From positions 1-53,415 of the forward strand of contig URQQ01000032.1 of the NCBI GenBank assembly GCA_900549995.1: a stretch of DNA of 53,415 nt, read 5' to 3'. The notes beneath the pieces were generated by a model. The model was not told where the DNA came from, did not search any database, and was given only the letters and a program-made list of their open reading frames with translations. Positions 24,436 to 32,894 of this stretch are shown piece after piece. This DNA is from an uncultured Lachnospiraceae bacterium. Lineage in GTDB: Bacteria; Bacillota; Clostridia; Lachnospirales; Lachnospiraceae. The position numbers and the translations under genes are program-made. How positions within the stretch are numbered: position 1 is the stretch's first letter; every line of letters starts with the position of its first letter.

Positions 24436-25983
24436 GTGAAGAACGAAATGGTAATCGTCCTTGATTTTGGGGGACAGTATAATCAGTTAGTTGCAAGACG
24501 TGTCAGGGAATGTAATGTATATTGTGAAATTTATTCTTACAAAACTGACATCCAGAAGATCAAAGAAATGAACCCGAAGGGAATTATCCTGACCGGCGGC
24601 CCGAACAGCTGCTATGAGCCGGAATCACCGACTTATTCAAGAGAACTGTTCGAACTCGGCATTCCGGTACTTGGATTATGCTATGGCGCACAGCTGATGA
24701 TGCATGTGCTGGGCGGCAAGGTAGAGAAAGCTCCGGTCAGAGAGTATGGTAAAACTGAGGTACTGATTGACAAAGTTGATTCAAAAGTCTATGAAAATGT
24801 ATCTGAGAAATCAACTTGCTGGATGAGCCACTTTGACTATATCTCAAAAGCTGCACCAGGTTTTGAAATCACAGCCCACACATCAGACTGCCCGGTGGCA
24901 GCAGCGGAAGACGCTGAAAATAAATTATATGCAATCCAGTTCCATCCGGAAGTTCTGCATACAACAGAAGGCTCCAAGATGCTTCGAAACTTCGTAATCA
25001 ATGTCTGCGGATGTTCTGCTGACTGGAGAATGGATGCATTCGTAGAAAATTCCATCCAGGCAATCCGTGAGAAAGTCGGAGACGGAAAAGTACTCTGTGC
25101 ACTGTCCGGTGGTGTAGATTCCTCTGTGGCAGCGGTAATGCTCTCCAAGGCAATCGGTTCACAGCTCACCTGCGTATTTGTAGACCACGGCCTTCTCCGT
25201 AAAAATGAAGGCGATGAGGTAGAAGCAGTCTTTGGCCCGGACGGCCCATATGACTTAAACTTCATCCGTGTTAACGCACAGGAACGCTTCTATAAAGAAC
25301 TGGCCGGAGTAGAAGAACCGGAAAGAAAACGTAAAATTATCGGTGAAGAATTCATCCGTGTATTTGAAGAAGAGGCAAAGAAAATTGGAACGGTTGATTT
25401 CCTCGTACAGGGAACAATCTACCCAGACGTGGTAGAAAGCGGTCTCGGCGGAGAATCCGCAGTGATCAAATCCCACCACAATGTCGGGGGACTGCCGGAA
25501 TATGTTGATTTTAAAGAAATCATCGAACCACTCCGTGACCTCTTTAAAGATGAAGTAAGAAAAGCCGGACTGGAACTTGGACTTCCGGAATATCTTGTCT
25601 TCAGACAGCCATTCCCAGGCCCGGGACTTGGTATCCGTATCATCGGAGAGGTAACAGCAGAGAAAGTTAAGATTGTCCAGGAGGCAGACGCAATTTACCG
25701 TGAGGAAATTGCTAACGCAGGCGTGGATAAGACAATCGGACAGTACTTTGCGGCACTGACAAACATGAGATCTGTCGGAGTTATGGGTGATGAGAGAACT
25801 TATGACTATGCGATCGCACTGCGGGCAGTGAATACGGTAGACTTCATGACTGCTGAGTCAGCAGAGATTCCATGGGAAGTACTGCAGAAAGTGACAAGCA
25901 GGATTGTGAATGAAGTGAGTCACGTGAACCGGGTACTGTATGACCTGACGGGGAAACCGCCGGGGACGATAGAATTCGAGTAG
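24436..25983 (+). CDS. guaA: GMP synthase (glutamine-hydrolysing)
   Basis: Makes GMP from XMP, ATP and glutamine. 515 residues. The class I glutamine amidotransferase domain (1-195) has nucleophile Cys82 in GLCYGAQ and the His/Glu of IQFHPEVLHT. The ATP-pyrophosphatase domain has the PP-loop LSGGVDSSVAA, and the dimerisation domain ends in KPPGTIEFE, the family's invariant tail. The start is GTG 24436, 6 bases after AGGAGG; ATG 24448 would be 18 away. No purine riboswitch is seen in the leader. The accessory block begins right after its terminator. Confidence 0.97.
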   Translation: MKNEMVIVLDFGGQYNQLVARRVRECNVYCEIYSYKTDIQKIKEMNPKGIILTGGPNSCYEPESPTYSRELFELGIPVLGLCYGAQLMMHVLGGKVEKAPVREYGKTEVLIDKVDSKVYENVSEKSTCWMSHFDYISKAAPGFEITAHTSDCPVAAAEDAENKLYAIQFHPEVLHTTEGSKMLRNFVINVCGCSADWRMDAFVENSIQAIREKVGDGKVLCALSGGVDSSVAAVMLSKAIGSQLTCVFVDHGLLRKNEGDEVEAVFGPDGPYDLNFIRVNAQERFYKELAGVEEPERKRKIIGEEFIRVFEEEAKKIGTVDFLVQGTIYPDVVESGLGGESAVIKSHHNVGGLPEYVDFKEIIEPLRDLFKDEVRKAGLELGLPEYLVFRQPFPGPGLGIRIIGEVTAEKVKIVQEADAIYREEIANAGVDKTIGQYFAALTNMRSVGVMGDERTYDYAIALRAVNTVDFMTAESAEIPWEVLQKVTSRIVNEVSHVNRVLYDLTGKPPGTIEFE

Positions 25984-25989
25984 AGGGTC

Positions 25990-26030
25990 AAAACCCCGCA
26001 AGTCAGTAATTACAAGACTTGCGGGGTTTT
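25990..26030 (+). terminator. Strong terminator after guaA
   Basis: AAAACCCCGCAAGTC (25990-26004) and GACTTGCGGGGTTTT (26016-26030) form a perfect 15-base stem with an 11-base loop. Confidence 0.95.
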
Positions 26031-26044
26031 CTTATGTCCAAATA

Positions 26045-26059
26045 GTAAGATTTTAGTAA
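26045..26059. repeat. 15-bp direct repeat, left copy
   Basis: GTAAGATTTTAGTAA, repeated exactly at 32366-32380. The two copies bracket the mobilization remnants and the Type IIG restriction gene and may be attachment-site scars. The sequence is AT-rich, so chance is not excluded. Confidence 0.35.
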
Positions 26060-26102
26060 GACTTTCTGTAATATCCATCTGTGCAAAGAGTTTTATGATA
26101 GA

Positions 26103-26456
26103 CTATTTCCGCCTGTTTATTGCTATGCTTTCCGGGAAAGTATTTTTCCAGTGGGCATATTCTTTTTTAGTCATTTCTTCGGCTTGATACTTCTTATTTG
26201 CTTCTCCCCATTCAATAACAAGATCTGATATGCTGGCTTGCCCTCTCTTTTTTGGAGCAGCCTGTAAGTAATATACACCATTTTCTTCGACCGCTTTCAG
26301 ATTATAGTTTTCTTCCATTTCAAACAAAGCGTGTATGACGCCAAGTTCGCTGTTCAGGTTTGGTTCAGAAATAGCGAATACGCTCACACCAAGAGCAGAA
26401 GCGATAACCTCAAGATGTTTGGGACTGGGGGTGCGGTTGCCTAAGAGAAACTGCAA
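26103..26456 (-). pseudogene. Truncated XRE-type regulator
   Basis: 117 residues readable from a TTG. It begins in the last part of a helix-turn-helix domain (NRTPSPKHLEVIASALGVSVFAI). A charged C-terminal part follows (EENYNLKAVEENGVYYLQAAPKKRG...). Homology-like sequence continues a few codons upstream (WAAPIKH) but meets a stop, so the first 30 or so residues of the DNA-binding domain are missing. This type of regulator is common at the edge of Lachnospiraceae mobile elements. It lies just beyond guaA and the 15-bp repeat and is probably non-functional. Confidence 0.6.
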
Positions 26457-26486
26457 GTGTTTGATAGGAGCAGCCCATATTTAGCA

Positions 26487-26621
26487 ATGAAGAAGATTGG
26501 TAAAAATAATCCGAAAGCGGGGCAGATAGAATCAGATAATGGGGTGCGGCAAAGATGGAATCAGACGGTGGACAGGGCATTGATAGGAGGGATTGCAGAA
26601 GAAAAAATTATGGGACATTAA
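26487..26621 (+). CDS. Small ORF in mobilization remnant, unknown
   Basis: 44 residues starting MKKIGKNNPKAGQIESDNG. It has no recognised domain, is polar at the start and has a short helix at the end. No clear ribosome site is present. It overlaps the next reading frame by 29 bases in a different phase, so it could be a gene fragment left by a frameshift rather than a gene. Confidence 0.25.
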   Translation: MKKIGKNNPKAGQIESDNGVRQRWNQTVDRALIGGIAEEKIMGH

Positions 26622-26862
26622 GCAGACAGAAATTGTGAATAAGGCAAAAAGTTCTTTTCAAAAGCAAGGCAGACAGCCACAGCTTTTTATGGCAATTGTA
26701 CAGTTAGCAATCGTTGCGCTACAGATTTTAATTTATCAAATATTAAAGACGGTTTATCGGGAGAACGATCATACAGAGAGAGGATTACCGCATAGTATTA
26801 CAAGTGGAGAAACAGGAAATATGCAGATTATTGATGATAAAAAAGTCAGTGAAACGGAATAA
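26593..26862 (+). CDS. Small membrane-segment ORF in mobilization remnant
   Basis: 89 residues from a TTG that follows TAGGAGGGA almost directly. It has a basic N-terminus, one hydrophobic helix (about residues 30-52, LFMAIVQLAIVALQILIYQILK) and a polar tail. No family recognised. It ends three bases before the relaxase-tail frame. It may be a real small gene of the element or a decayed piece of the relaxase gene. Confidence 0.35.
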   Translation: MQKKKLWDIKQTEIVNKAKSSFQKQGRQPQLFMAIVQLAIVALQILIYQILKTVYRENDHTERGLPHSITSGETGNMQIIDDKKVSETE

Positions 26863-26865
26863 CTG

Positions 26866-27342
26866 TTGACGGCTCCGCCAGTAAAACCAGTTTTAGCTGA
26901 ACAATATCCTAATTTAAATGTTATTTATCGCAAACTGGACAATCAAAATAATGCAATTTATTTGAAAGAACAAGAGTTTATAGAAGTAACAAGAGAATTG
27001 GAAGATACAAAAGGACTTTTCAAGGGAAAGCAGCGGAAAAAATTACAGGATAACATTAATGAATTGGCTTCCTCGATTGATGATATGAAACAGCAGTTAT
27101 CAGGGATTGTGCAGGATTATGGGTTTAGAAATGTAAAAGAGTTTTTAGAGAAATATGAAGTGGCTCAGACAGCGTATGGAGAGTATCAGAGAGCAGCCAA
27201 GGCATGGAAAAACAGTATTGAGCATTTGGAAACCCGTGTCAGTGTATTGGTTAAATTGGAAAAGAACAAGCAGAAAATCAGAGAGCGTGATAATAAGTCA
27301 AAACGTACACATTCCCGTTTCAGGGATCGGGATGCAAGATAA
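26866..27342 (+). pseudogene. C-terminal part of a MobA/MobL-type relaxase
   Basis: 158 residues from a TTG without ribosome site. The sequence is coiled-coil-like and resembles the tail of Firmicute mobilization relaxases (LKEQEFIEVTRELEDTKGLFKGKQRKKLQDNINEL ... IVQDYGFRNVKEFLEKY ... RFRDRDAR). The catalytic N-terminal domain with the Tyr and HxH metal site is absent from this window. It sits immediately before tnpV, the arrangement seen in Lachnospiraceae integrative mobilizable elements. This is a judgement by resemblance only. Confidence 0.5.
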
Positions 27343-27352
27343 GGAGAAGCGT

Positions 27353-27730
27353 ATGGAAAAACATATTTATGATAAGAAAAATGGATTGTCTTATACTTTA
27401 AACGGAGATTATTACTTGCCAGATTTACTTCCACCTCAAGAGGAGACATTGGATTATGGGAAATATGGTTCTATAAGGCTTAGATACTTGAAAGAGTGCA
27501 AAAAGGGGATGTATGTTTCCTTGCTGACACAAGGAAAATTGGTAAAGCATTTGAATACTGTAGATAAAGAAGCAAGCGAGAGAATGAAATATTTGATTAA
27601 ATCAATGAAACAGCAGTATGGAATTTCAGAACAGCTAAAGGCTCAGGAACAATTGAAATGGGTGGGTTTAATGAATAATCTAAGGAGTGCTACTGAAGAA
27701 ATTGTATTAAAAGAATTGGTTTATGTTTAA
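27353..27730 (+). CDS. TnpV, transposon-encoded protein
   Basis: 125 residues matching the TnpV family of small proteins found in Tn4451-like and other clostridial mobile elements. Seen are the KNGLSYTLNGDYYLPDL opening, YGKYGSIRLRYLKECKKGMYVSLLTQGKL, the KAQEQLKWVGLMNNLRSATEEIVLKELVYV close. Its molecular role is not established. AAGGAG lies 6 bases before ATG. It probably was the last gene of the mobilization operon. Confidence 0.85.
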   Translation: MEKHIYDKKNGLSYTLNGDYYLPDLLPPQEETLDYGKYGSIRLRYLKECKKGMYVSLLTQGKLVKHLNTVDKEASERMKYLIKSMKQQYGISEQLKAQEQLKWVGLMNNLRSATEEIVLKELVYV

Positions 27731-27774
27731 ACAGATTGTGTGATACTGCTTTAATCTGATACAGAGATGTATAT

Positions 27775-27820
27775 AAAAATGACCCTAGGTTGCAGAAATC
27801 CTGTAATTAGGGTCATTTTT
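27775..27820. terminator. Bidirectional terminator after tnpV
   Basis: AAAATGACCCTA pairs with TAGGGTCATTTT, with A-run and T-run flanks. It lies between tnpV (plus) and the XRE gene (minus). Confidence 0.85.
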
Positions 27821-28067
27821 TGTAGGTTAGTCCATCAAATATAGTGTTGTAGTCTGTGTGAAAAATTTCAGCCAATGCAATTAACTCACTTATGCGAATG
27901 TTGTATGTGCCGGCTTCTATTTGAGAGTAGGCACTTCTGGATATGGAGAAGTTGCGAAGTTGTAATTGTGCAATGACCTGTTCCTGTGTCAAGTTTGCAT
28001 GTTTTCTTAGTTTTCTAAGGTTATTTCCCAGAGAAATATCTTGTGTTTGCTTTAGTTTTTGCGGCAT
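27813..28067 (-). CDS. XRE-family transcriptional regulator (small)
   Basis: 84 residues, almost entirely one Cro/C1-type helix-turn-helix domain (LGNNLRKLRKHANLTQEQVIAQLQLRNFSISRSAYSQIEAG). It has no effector domain. It is divergent from the 28179 gene, whose promoter region lies between them, so it may regulate that gene and itself. Typical element-borne regulator. Confidence 0.85.
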   Translation of the reverse strand: MPQKLKQTQDISLGNNLRKLRKHANLTQEQVIAQLQLRNFSISRSAYSQIEAGTYNIRISELIALAEIFHTDYNTIFDGLTYKK

Positions 28068-28109
28068 AATTAACTACCAGCCTTTCACTCGACATATCTT
28101 ATGTTTATA

Positions 28110-28138
28110 TTGATTCTAGTATAAAATGTCTGTATAAT
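28110..28138 (+). promoter_or_regulatory. Promoter of the 28179 gene
   Basis: TTGATT (28110-28115), 17 bases, TATAAT (28133-28138), in the divergent gap beside the XRE gene. Confidence 0.6.
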
Positions 28139-28178
28139 TGCAATTAATAGATTGCAAAATGAGGAAGAATACAAGGCT

Positions 28179-28403
28179 ATGAAAAAAAGAAAACTTAATA
28201 AAGTGATGAATACGATCGGAAGAGGGGAGGGGATAAGTTCAAAAGAAGTAGAAAAAGAAATTCAAAGTACCATTGATTCGGGATTTGATAATCCTGATGC
28301 GGCGATAAGAGCAGAGTGGGCGAAAGTACCTTTTAAGGGGGAACGTCCAACACCGCAGGAAGTAATTGAGTATCTGTGTAAGGAAATGAAAAAGAACCAA
28401 TAA
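28179..28403 (+). CDS. Small protein, function unknown
   Basis: 74 residues from ATG 28179 (GAGGAAG about 11 bases upstream); an in-frame TTG at 28152 has no ribosome site. It contains MNTIGRGEGISSKEVEKEIQ ... NPDAAIRAEWAKVPFKGERPTPQEVIEYL. This resembles short clostridial proteins seen in mobile regions, some of which are described as distantly like the Spo0A C-terminal domain; I do not rely on that link. It is soluble and has no catalytic motif. Confidence 0.5.
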   Translation: MKKRKLNKVMNTIGRGEGISSKEVEKEIQSTIDSGFDNPDAAIRAEWAKVPFKGERPTPQEVIEYLCKEMKKNQ

Positions 28404-28547
28404 AAGAGTATTAGGCAATACGCTTATTTTTTTAATTTAATACTACTCAACTATAAAGCAATACACTTCTTATCTTAAAATCTAATAATAACGGTTTATA
28501 CAGGGTAAAATGAAAGCAGTATATATCGGAAGTGAGGTGTAGGTTGC

Positions 28548-28871
28548 TTGTTAGATGAGAAGTATATTGCGAATCGAATAAAGGAACTCTGTGACAAAAA
28601 GAAGATGTCCATGTATGCATTATCTAAAAAGACGGGCATCAGCCAGTCCTCTTTATCGAACCTGATGAAAAGGGGAAGCACACCTACCTTTTATACATTA
28701 GACAGGATTTGTGACGGATTGGGGATTACGCTGCCACAATTTTTCTCCGATGATATAGGAAAATTGGAATTATCTTCGGAACAAAAGAAGGTGTTAAGAA
28801 TGTGGGAATCCTTGACGGATAAAGAGAAAGAAGCGGTTGAAATTTATGTGAGGGGTATGAAATTGAAGTAA
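28548..28871 (+). CDS. XRE-family transcriptional regulator
   Basis: 107 residues with an N-terminal Cro/C1 helix-turn-helix (NRIKELCDKKKMSMYALSKKTGISQSSLSNLMKRGSTP) and a short C-terminal helix pair (LSSEQKKVLRMWESLTDKEKEAVEIYVRGMKLK). It starts with TTG 28548, 9 bases after GAGGTG. It has its own terminator at 28870-28896. Target unknown. Confidence 0.85.
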   Translation: MLDEKYIANRIKELCDKKKMSMYALSKKTGISQSSLSNLMKRGSTPTFYTLDRICDGLGITLPQFFSDDIGKLELSSEQKKVLRMWESLTDKEKEAVEIYVRGMKLK

Positions 28872-28896
28872 AGCAGTCTGATTTGGGCTGCTTTTT
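28870..28896 (+). terminator. Terminator after the XRE gene
   Basis: AAAGCAG (28870-28876) pairs with CTGCTTT (28888-28894), then T-run. Confidence 0.7.
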
Positions 28897-28920
28897 GCGT
28901 ATTTGCCGGAAAGGCAAATG

Positions 28921-29292
28921 ATGAAGAAGATAATATTTTTAGTTATGGTGTTGATACTTTCAGGATGTGCCCCGGCAGAAGAAAAGGAAGAGGGACATTC
29001 GTCTATGATTATTACATCGGATGGCGAAGTTGTATCAGCGTATCGTGATGGAGAGGATGTGACGGATGAGAGGAAAGCACTGGAAGAGCAGACCGAAGAA
29101 GCAATTAGTCGGTTTTTGAATCGGGATATGGAAGCGTTAGAGTTTGACATGTTTTGTATGCTGGAAGAGGATGGTATGACAGTAGAGGTTATGGTGGATG
29201 AGGTGTCGTATACGTTTACTTGCAGTATGTATGGGGATATAATTGGTGTGGGGAGGACGGATGGGAATCGGTTTGATTTGAGGGGGGAGTAA
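28921..29292 (+). CDS. Small lipoprotein, function unknown
   Basis: 123 residues with a short signal peptide (MKKIIFLVMVLILSGC) and lipobox LSGC. A small acidic extracellular domain follows, with two strand-rich parts and a helical middle (ERKALEEQTEEAISRFLNRDMEALEFDMF). ATG 28921 is preferred to 28918 by spacing from GGAAAGG, which lies in the loop of a small TTGCC/GGCAA hairpin. No family is recognised. Confidence 0.6.
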   Translation: MKKIIFLVMVLILSGCAPAEEKEEGHSSMIITSDGEVVSAYRDGEDVTDERKALEEQTEEAISRFLNRDMEALEFDMFCMLEEDGMTVEVMVDEVSYTFTCSMYGDIIGVGRTDGNRFDLRGE

Positions 29293-29315
29293 TTGATACT
29301 TTGTTGCTATATAAT

Positions 29316-29361
29316 CATCAATATGTACAGGTGCATCTTTATACACCTGTACATATTGATG
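29316..29361. promoter_or_regulatory. 18-bp inverted repeat before the restriction-modification genes
   Basis: CATCAATATGTACAGGTG (29316-29333) and its exact reverse complement (29344-29361) around a 10-base spacer. TATAAT (29310-29315) directly precedes it. It fits an operator for the controller gene that follows, or a strong RNA hairpin. Confidence 0.6.
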
Positions 29362-29399
29362 GTTATGTGGTAATCTATATTAAAATGGAGGTGCAAAAA

Positions 29400-29657
29400 G
29401 TGACGGAAAGCAGTAATTATGGATACTTTGTAATAACCATTGAAGAATATTTAGTTAAAAATAATATTAGTAAAAATTATCTTACTGAAAAAGCAAATCT
29501 TCAAAGAACACAACTTAATGCTTATTGCAACAACAAAATAAAAAGACCTGATTTTGATGTGCTTGCACGGATATGCTATGTACTGAATTGTGAGTTGCAA
29601 GACATAGTCGGTTATATTAAGCCTCAAACTAAGAATGGAGAGGAATATTATGGTTAA
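29400..29657 (+). CDS. XRE-type controller protein of the restriction-modification system
   Basis: 85 residues with a Cro/C1 helix-turn-helix: ITIEEYLVKNNISKNYLTEKANLQRTQLNAYCNNKIKRPDFDVLARICYVLNCELQDIVGY. GTG 29400 is chosen because GGAGG ends 8 bases before it; upstream codons run into the inverted repeat. Its stop overlaps the start of the Type IIG gene by 8 bases, so the two are translated together. By position it is a controller that likely binds the 18-bp repeat and limits expression (inference from C-protein systems). Confidence 0.75.
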   Translation: MTESSNYGYFVITIEEYLVKNNISKNYLTEKANLQRTQLNAYCNNKIKRPDFDVLARICYVLNCELQDIVGYIKPQTKNGEEYYG

Positions 29658-32298
29658 GGTGCCTAAGAAAAAACAAGAAGCATTGTCAGTAAGTAGATTG
29701 ATAAATGAAGTTCTGGTTGCGCAATTAAGCATACCATTTCGGCAAATTGTTAATGATACAACTTTTTCAAAATATACTGGGACAAAAAGACCTGACATAT
29801 TGATCTCAGAATTTGAATATGATGGTACAAATGATACTCAATATATTGAAAATTTGGTTGCTTATGCAGAAGCAAAAGATGATTGTGTTGTTGATGATAA
29901 AGATTGGAAGGATGCCATTCATCAAGGGCAAGTAAAAGCACCTAAGTTGGGATTACCCTATTTTATAGTTACAAATTGTAAGTCAACATACTTTTATAAT
30001 GCAAAGACTTTAAAGCAACTTACGCTTAATGGGAACCCTATCCGTGAATTCCAGACAATAGATATTTATCGTCTTATTAAAAATAAGCTATTATCTGATC
30101 CAGATACGGATTCAATAACTACAAATGTAGATTCGATTTCTACTATTTCAGAAGCGATATTTAATAAAAAACTTTGGGAATTAGCAGGTGTATATAGAGG
30201 GATAAATTTTAAAGATAATATTCAGAAAATTGATTTTACAGTTGGCTTTGTAGCACTGGAATATTTTGAGGAAAAAGAAGAAATTGATGGCAATAAAGAT
30301 GAATCGAAAGTTTATTGGTCAACCTGTAATGATACAATAGCAGAAAAGATAAAAAATAATTTGGTTGGCTATATAAATAGGCTAGAAAATGAAACGACTT
30401 TTAACGAATTTAAAAATGTCATGGAGGTAGTCCGTGTAGCCATTAATGGAGATGGCAAAAATAAAGTATTGATTGATGTGGAAGATGTAAAACAGATATA
30501 TGATATTATTGACTCTATGCGTCCTTTACATGGAACTGGTTTTGATTTGTTTGGTGCAGTATATGAGATGTTTGCATCTTCTAAGGAAAAGAAGGATTTT
30601 GGAGAATATTTCACAAGACGTCACTATGCTCATATCTTTGCCAAATTGCTTTTGGAAAATGAAGATATATATAATTCTAATAAGGAATTTAGTATTATTG
30701 ACCCTGCGTGTGGAACCGGTGGTTTTCTAACCGAAAGCTTTAAGGTTTTATTTAATAATTATGAGAAGAGCGGCACTTTATCTGTGGATGCAAAAGAATT
30801 TTTATCTGAAAGATGTTTTTATGGTGTAGATGTTCGTGATGAGAATATATCCAGAGCCAGACTTAATATGTTTTTGGTTGGGGATGGGCATACTCATATG
30901 TACTCTGACAATACATTGAAAGCAACAAAACCAAAAAGTAAGGCAGTATTAAGAAAAACTTTCCAGTACGTGATAACAAATCCGCCATATGGGAATGGAA
31001 CAATAAAGGCTAATACTACTTCGCTTTCATCTAATAGAACAGAGATTGCATTTATATGTAAAGTCATTGATTTATTAGAGACTGGAGGTAAAGCATGTGT
31101 AATTACACCCGATGGGATTCTTGAGAATCCATCATATAAGGAGTTTCGTAGAGAAATATTTGAGAAATGTGATGTATATGCTATTATTTCTTTGCCTAAG
31201 TTTGCATTTGCGCCATATACGAAAGAAAAAACTTACGCATTATTTCTTAGAAAACGTAGTAACAAAATTACTAAAATACAAACAGATCCCATATGGATGT
31301 ATATCATAGATAATGATGGGCTTGCCAATTCAGATAAACGATATCCAACAAAACTGCGAAATAATCGAAATGGATGGATGCATGATGAAATTTCCGGTTG
31401 GGTCAGCACTGATGGGGTTGAAATGCCTGGAATTTTGGAATCTAGATGGTTGAAATTTGATGATTCTGCATCGGCTACATCATGGAAAGATGAAAAGGGT
31501 AATTTTCACATGGCTAGAAAAGGTGGCAATATTGATATCTCCACAATTCTAAATGAGCAGTATTTAATTATGTTGCCAGAATATTATTTGCGTCCATATG
31601 AGGTTCCATATATAGGGGTTTCCGAACTCCAAAAGGAGTTGTGTGAGGTACAAGAAGTTTTTTCGACTATAGATGTATCAGAAATTGCCAACTCGCTTGC
31701 TTCATATACTTTTGAGTATAAGAATTTTCAAAAGAAAGGTGTACATATAAACGAGTGTATAACGTATTTAAGTGGCTCATCCGACTTAAAAGAGGAACGT
31801 AATTACTTGCGTTTACAAAACAAAGGTGAAGAGTATAGTTTGTTAACAGGAGCAACTTTACAATCCGGTCAGACTGTTATCATAAATGCGGAAGATAATG
31901 TTAGCCGATTTGAAGATATGCCAGGGCTGCTGGTAACGAGAAAAGGAAAAGCGGGTAGAACTCAATTTCTTCCTCCAGGAAAATATGTTATAAATGATGA
32001 TGCATATATACTATATGTGATGGATTCATCGCCATATGATATTGATTTAAAATGGTTGTCACTCCAATATAAAGCGGAGTTTTTAGCCTATTCATCCAGT
32101 TCAGATAATGGAACTTGGAATATGACTGGATTTTTCAAGCAAGTTATAATTGATATTCCTGACATTCAAGAGCAAAAGCAATTTGTGAGTGTTTATGAAA
32201 AGATGGAAGATGCGCAAAGGAAAATTACTCAACTTCAAGATATCTTTAGCGAAATTCTTACTAAACAAATAAGCATAGATCCTAAGGCTAATATATAA
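29650..32298 (+). CDS. Type IIG restriction-modification enzyme (nuclease-methylase-specificity fusion)
   Basis: 882 residues holding all three functions. The N-terminal nuclease domain resembles the type I HsdR N-terminus, with a PD-(D/E)xK core: Asp49 in KRPDILI and Glu74-x-Lys76 in AYAEAKDD. An N6-adenine methylase domain follows, with DPACGTGGF at about residue 351 and NPPY at 444. The C-terminal part (about 640-880) looks like one type I S-subunit target recognition domain with a conserved helix at the end (QLQDIFSEILTKQI). It would methylate and cut near its own recognition site; the site cannot be predicted. ATG 29650 follows GGAGAGG by 6 bases. It is low in GC compared with the core genes. 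Confidence 0.88.
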   Translation: MVKVPKKKQEALSVSRLINEVLVAQLSIPFRQIVNDTTFSKYTGTKRPDILISEFEYDGTNDTQYIENLVAYAEAKDDCVVDDKDWKDAIHQGQVKAPKLGLPYFIVTNCKSTYFYNAKTLKQLTLNGNPIREFQTIDIYRLIKNKLLSDPDTDSITTNVDSISTISEAIFNKKLWELAGVYRGINFKDNIQKIDFTVGFVALEYFEEKEEIDGNKDESKVYWSTCNDTIAEKIKNNLVGYINRLENETTFNEFKNVMEVVRVAINGDGKNKVLIDVEDVKQIYDIIDSMRPLHGTGFDLFGAVYEMFASSKEKKDFGEYFTRRHYAHIFAKLLLENEDIYNSNKEFSIIDPACGTGGFLTESFKVLFNNYEKSGTLSVDAKEFLSERCFYGVDVRDENISRARLNMFLVGDGHTHMYSDNTLKATKPKSKAVLRKTFQYVITNPPYGNGTIKANTTSLSSNRTEIAFICKVIDLLETGGKACVITPDGILENPSYKEFRREIFEKCDVYAIISLPKFAFAPYTKEKTYALFLRKRSNKITKIQTDPIWMYIIDNDGLANSDKRYPTKLRNNRNGWMHDEISGWVSTDGVEMPGILESRWLKFDDSASATSWKDEKGNFHMARKGGNIDISTILNEQYLIMLPEYYLRPYEVPYIGVSELQKELCEVQEVFSTIDVSEIANSLASYTFEYKNFQKKGVHINECITYLSGSSDLKEERNYLRLQNKGEEYSLLTGATLQSGQTVIINAEDNVSRFEDMPGLLVTRKGKAGRTQFLPPGKYVINDDAYILYVMDSSPYDIDLKWLSLQYKAEFLAYSSSSDNGTWNMTGFFKQVIIDIPDIQEQKQFVSVYEKMEDAQRKITQLQDIFSEILTKQISIDPKANI

Positions 32299-32365
32299 CT
32301 AAATTCAATATTCTGTAAATATATATGGGAGATATTTATATGAATGTTAGAGTTTGTAAAATAAG

Positions 32366-32380
32366 GTAAGATTTTAGTAA
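32366..32380. repeat. 15-bp direct repeat, right copy
   Basis: Exact copy of the 15 bases at 26045-26059, located 68 bases after the Type IIG stop. Confidence 0.35.
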
Positions 32381-32521
32381 TACAAAGTCTTAAGAATTTA
32401 TATATTACATATAAAACCGTTCGATATTGAAATGAAATACCATGAAAAATCAATAAAAATACTAATCAACAAGTTGAAATTTAGGAGTTTGAGTAAGCAG
32501 TGAGCCGTGCAAGGATAAAAA

Positions 32522-32575
32522 TGGAATTGCCCCCCAGAAAGCATTTATGGTTTCTGGGGGGCAGTTTCATTTTTA
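32522..32575 (+). terminator. Strong terminator
   Basis: TGCCCCCCAGAAA (32528-32540) and TTTCTGGGGGGCA (32551-32563), perfect 13-base stem, 10-base loop, followed by a T-rich tail. It is 230 bases after the Type IIG stop. Confidence 0.85.
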
Positions 32576-32613
32576 GACTTATTGGGCGATAGCCCGTCAG
32601 TGAGATGGAGCGG

Positions 32614-32643
32614 CAGCGGAATCGAACTGAGGCACGGCGGGGG
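32614..32643 (+). repeat. Degenerate repeat/gene fragment, copy A
   Basis: 30 bases matching 34675-34704 at 26 positions; all four differences are transitions. In one frame both copies encode SGIEL(R/K)HGGG, so they look like remnants of the same unknown gene. Confidence 0.45.
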
Positions 32644-32801
32644 TTCGGGTTTTTTTAAGCTCCGTGAGATTATTTTTTTGAAGACAGGGGAAAATTATAG
32701 TGAGATTGATTATTTCTCGATCTTATGATAAGATTCCATCATGAGTACCGTGTATAGGGTGGAACCCTCCCATACTTCACAGAAGAGGGGAGGTGGTGCA
32801 G

Positions 32802-32894
32802 ATGGATACATATGAGGTTTTAAGCCTTCTGTTTTTAGGCGGCTCGTTTCTGATAGCATTGCTGACCTATATAGATAGGAATAAGCGAAAATAA
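32802..32894 (+). CDS. Holin-like type I toxin (small hydrophobic peptide)
   Basis: 30 residues: MDTYEVLSLLFLGGSFLIAL, then a short LTYIDRNKRK tail. This is the putative holin-like toxin type (TxpA/Fst-like): a tiny acidic start, one membrane helix and a basic end. Such peptides insert in the membrane and harm the cell unless an antisense RNA blocks their mRNA. GGGGAGGTGG lies before ATG and can be masked by CTCCC in the leader, as in other type I toxins. An antisense transcription unit is visible on the other strand at the 3' end. Confidence 0.8.
   Translation: MDTYEVLSLLFLGGSFLIALLTYIDRNKRK

Larger units (their letters stand above)
32299..32801. other. Non-coding stretch after the Type IIG gene
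   Basis: No gene is visible. It contains the right 15-bp repeat, the terminator at 32522-32575, and a decayed coding fragment around 32580-32730 that still reads SGSGIELRHGGG. The toxin promoter TTGATT (32706-32711), 17 bases, TAAGAT (32729-32734) follows. A leader whose CTCCC can pair with the toxin ribosome site completes it. Confidence 0.5.
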
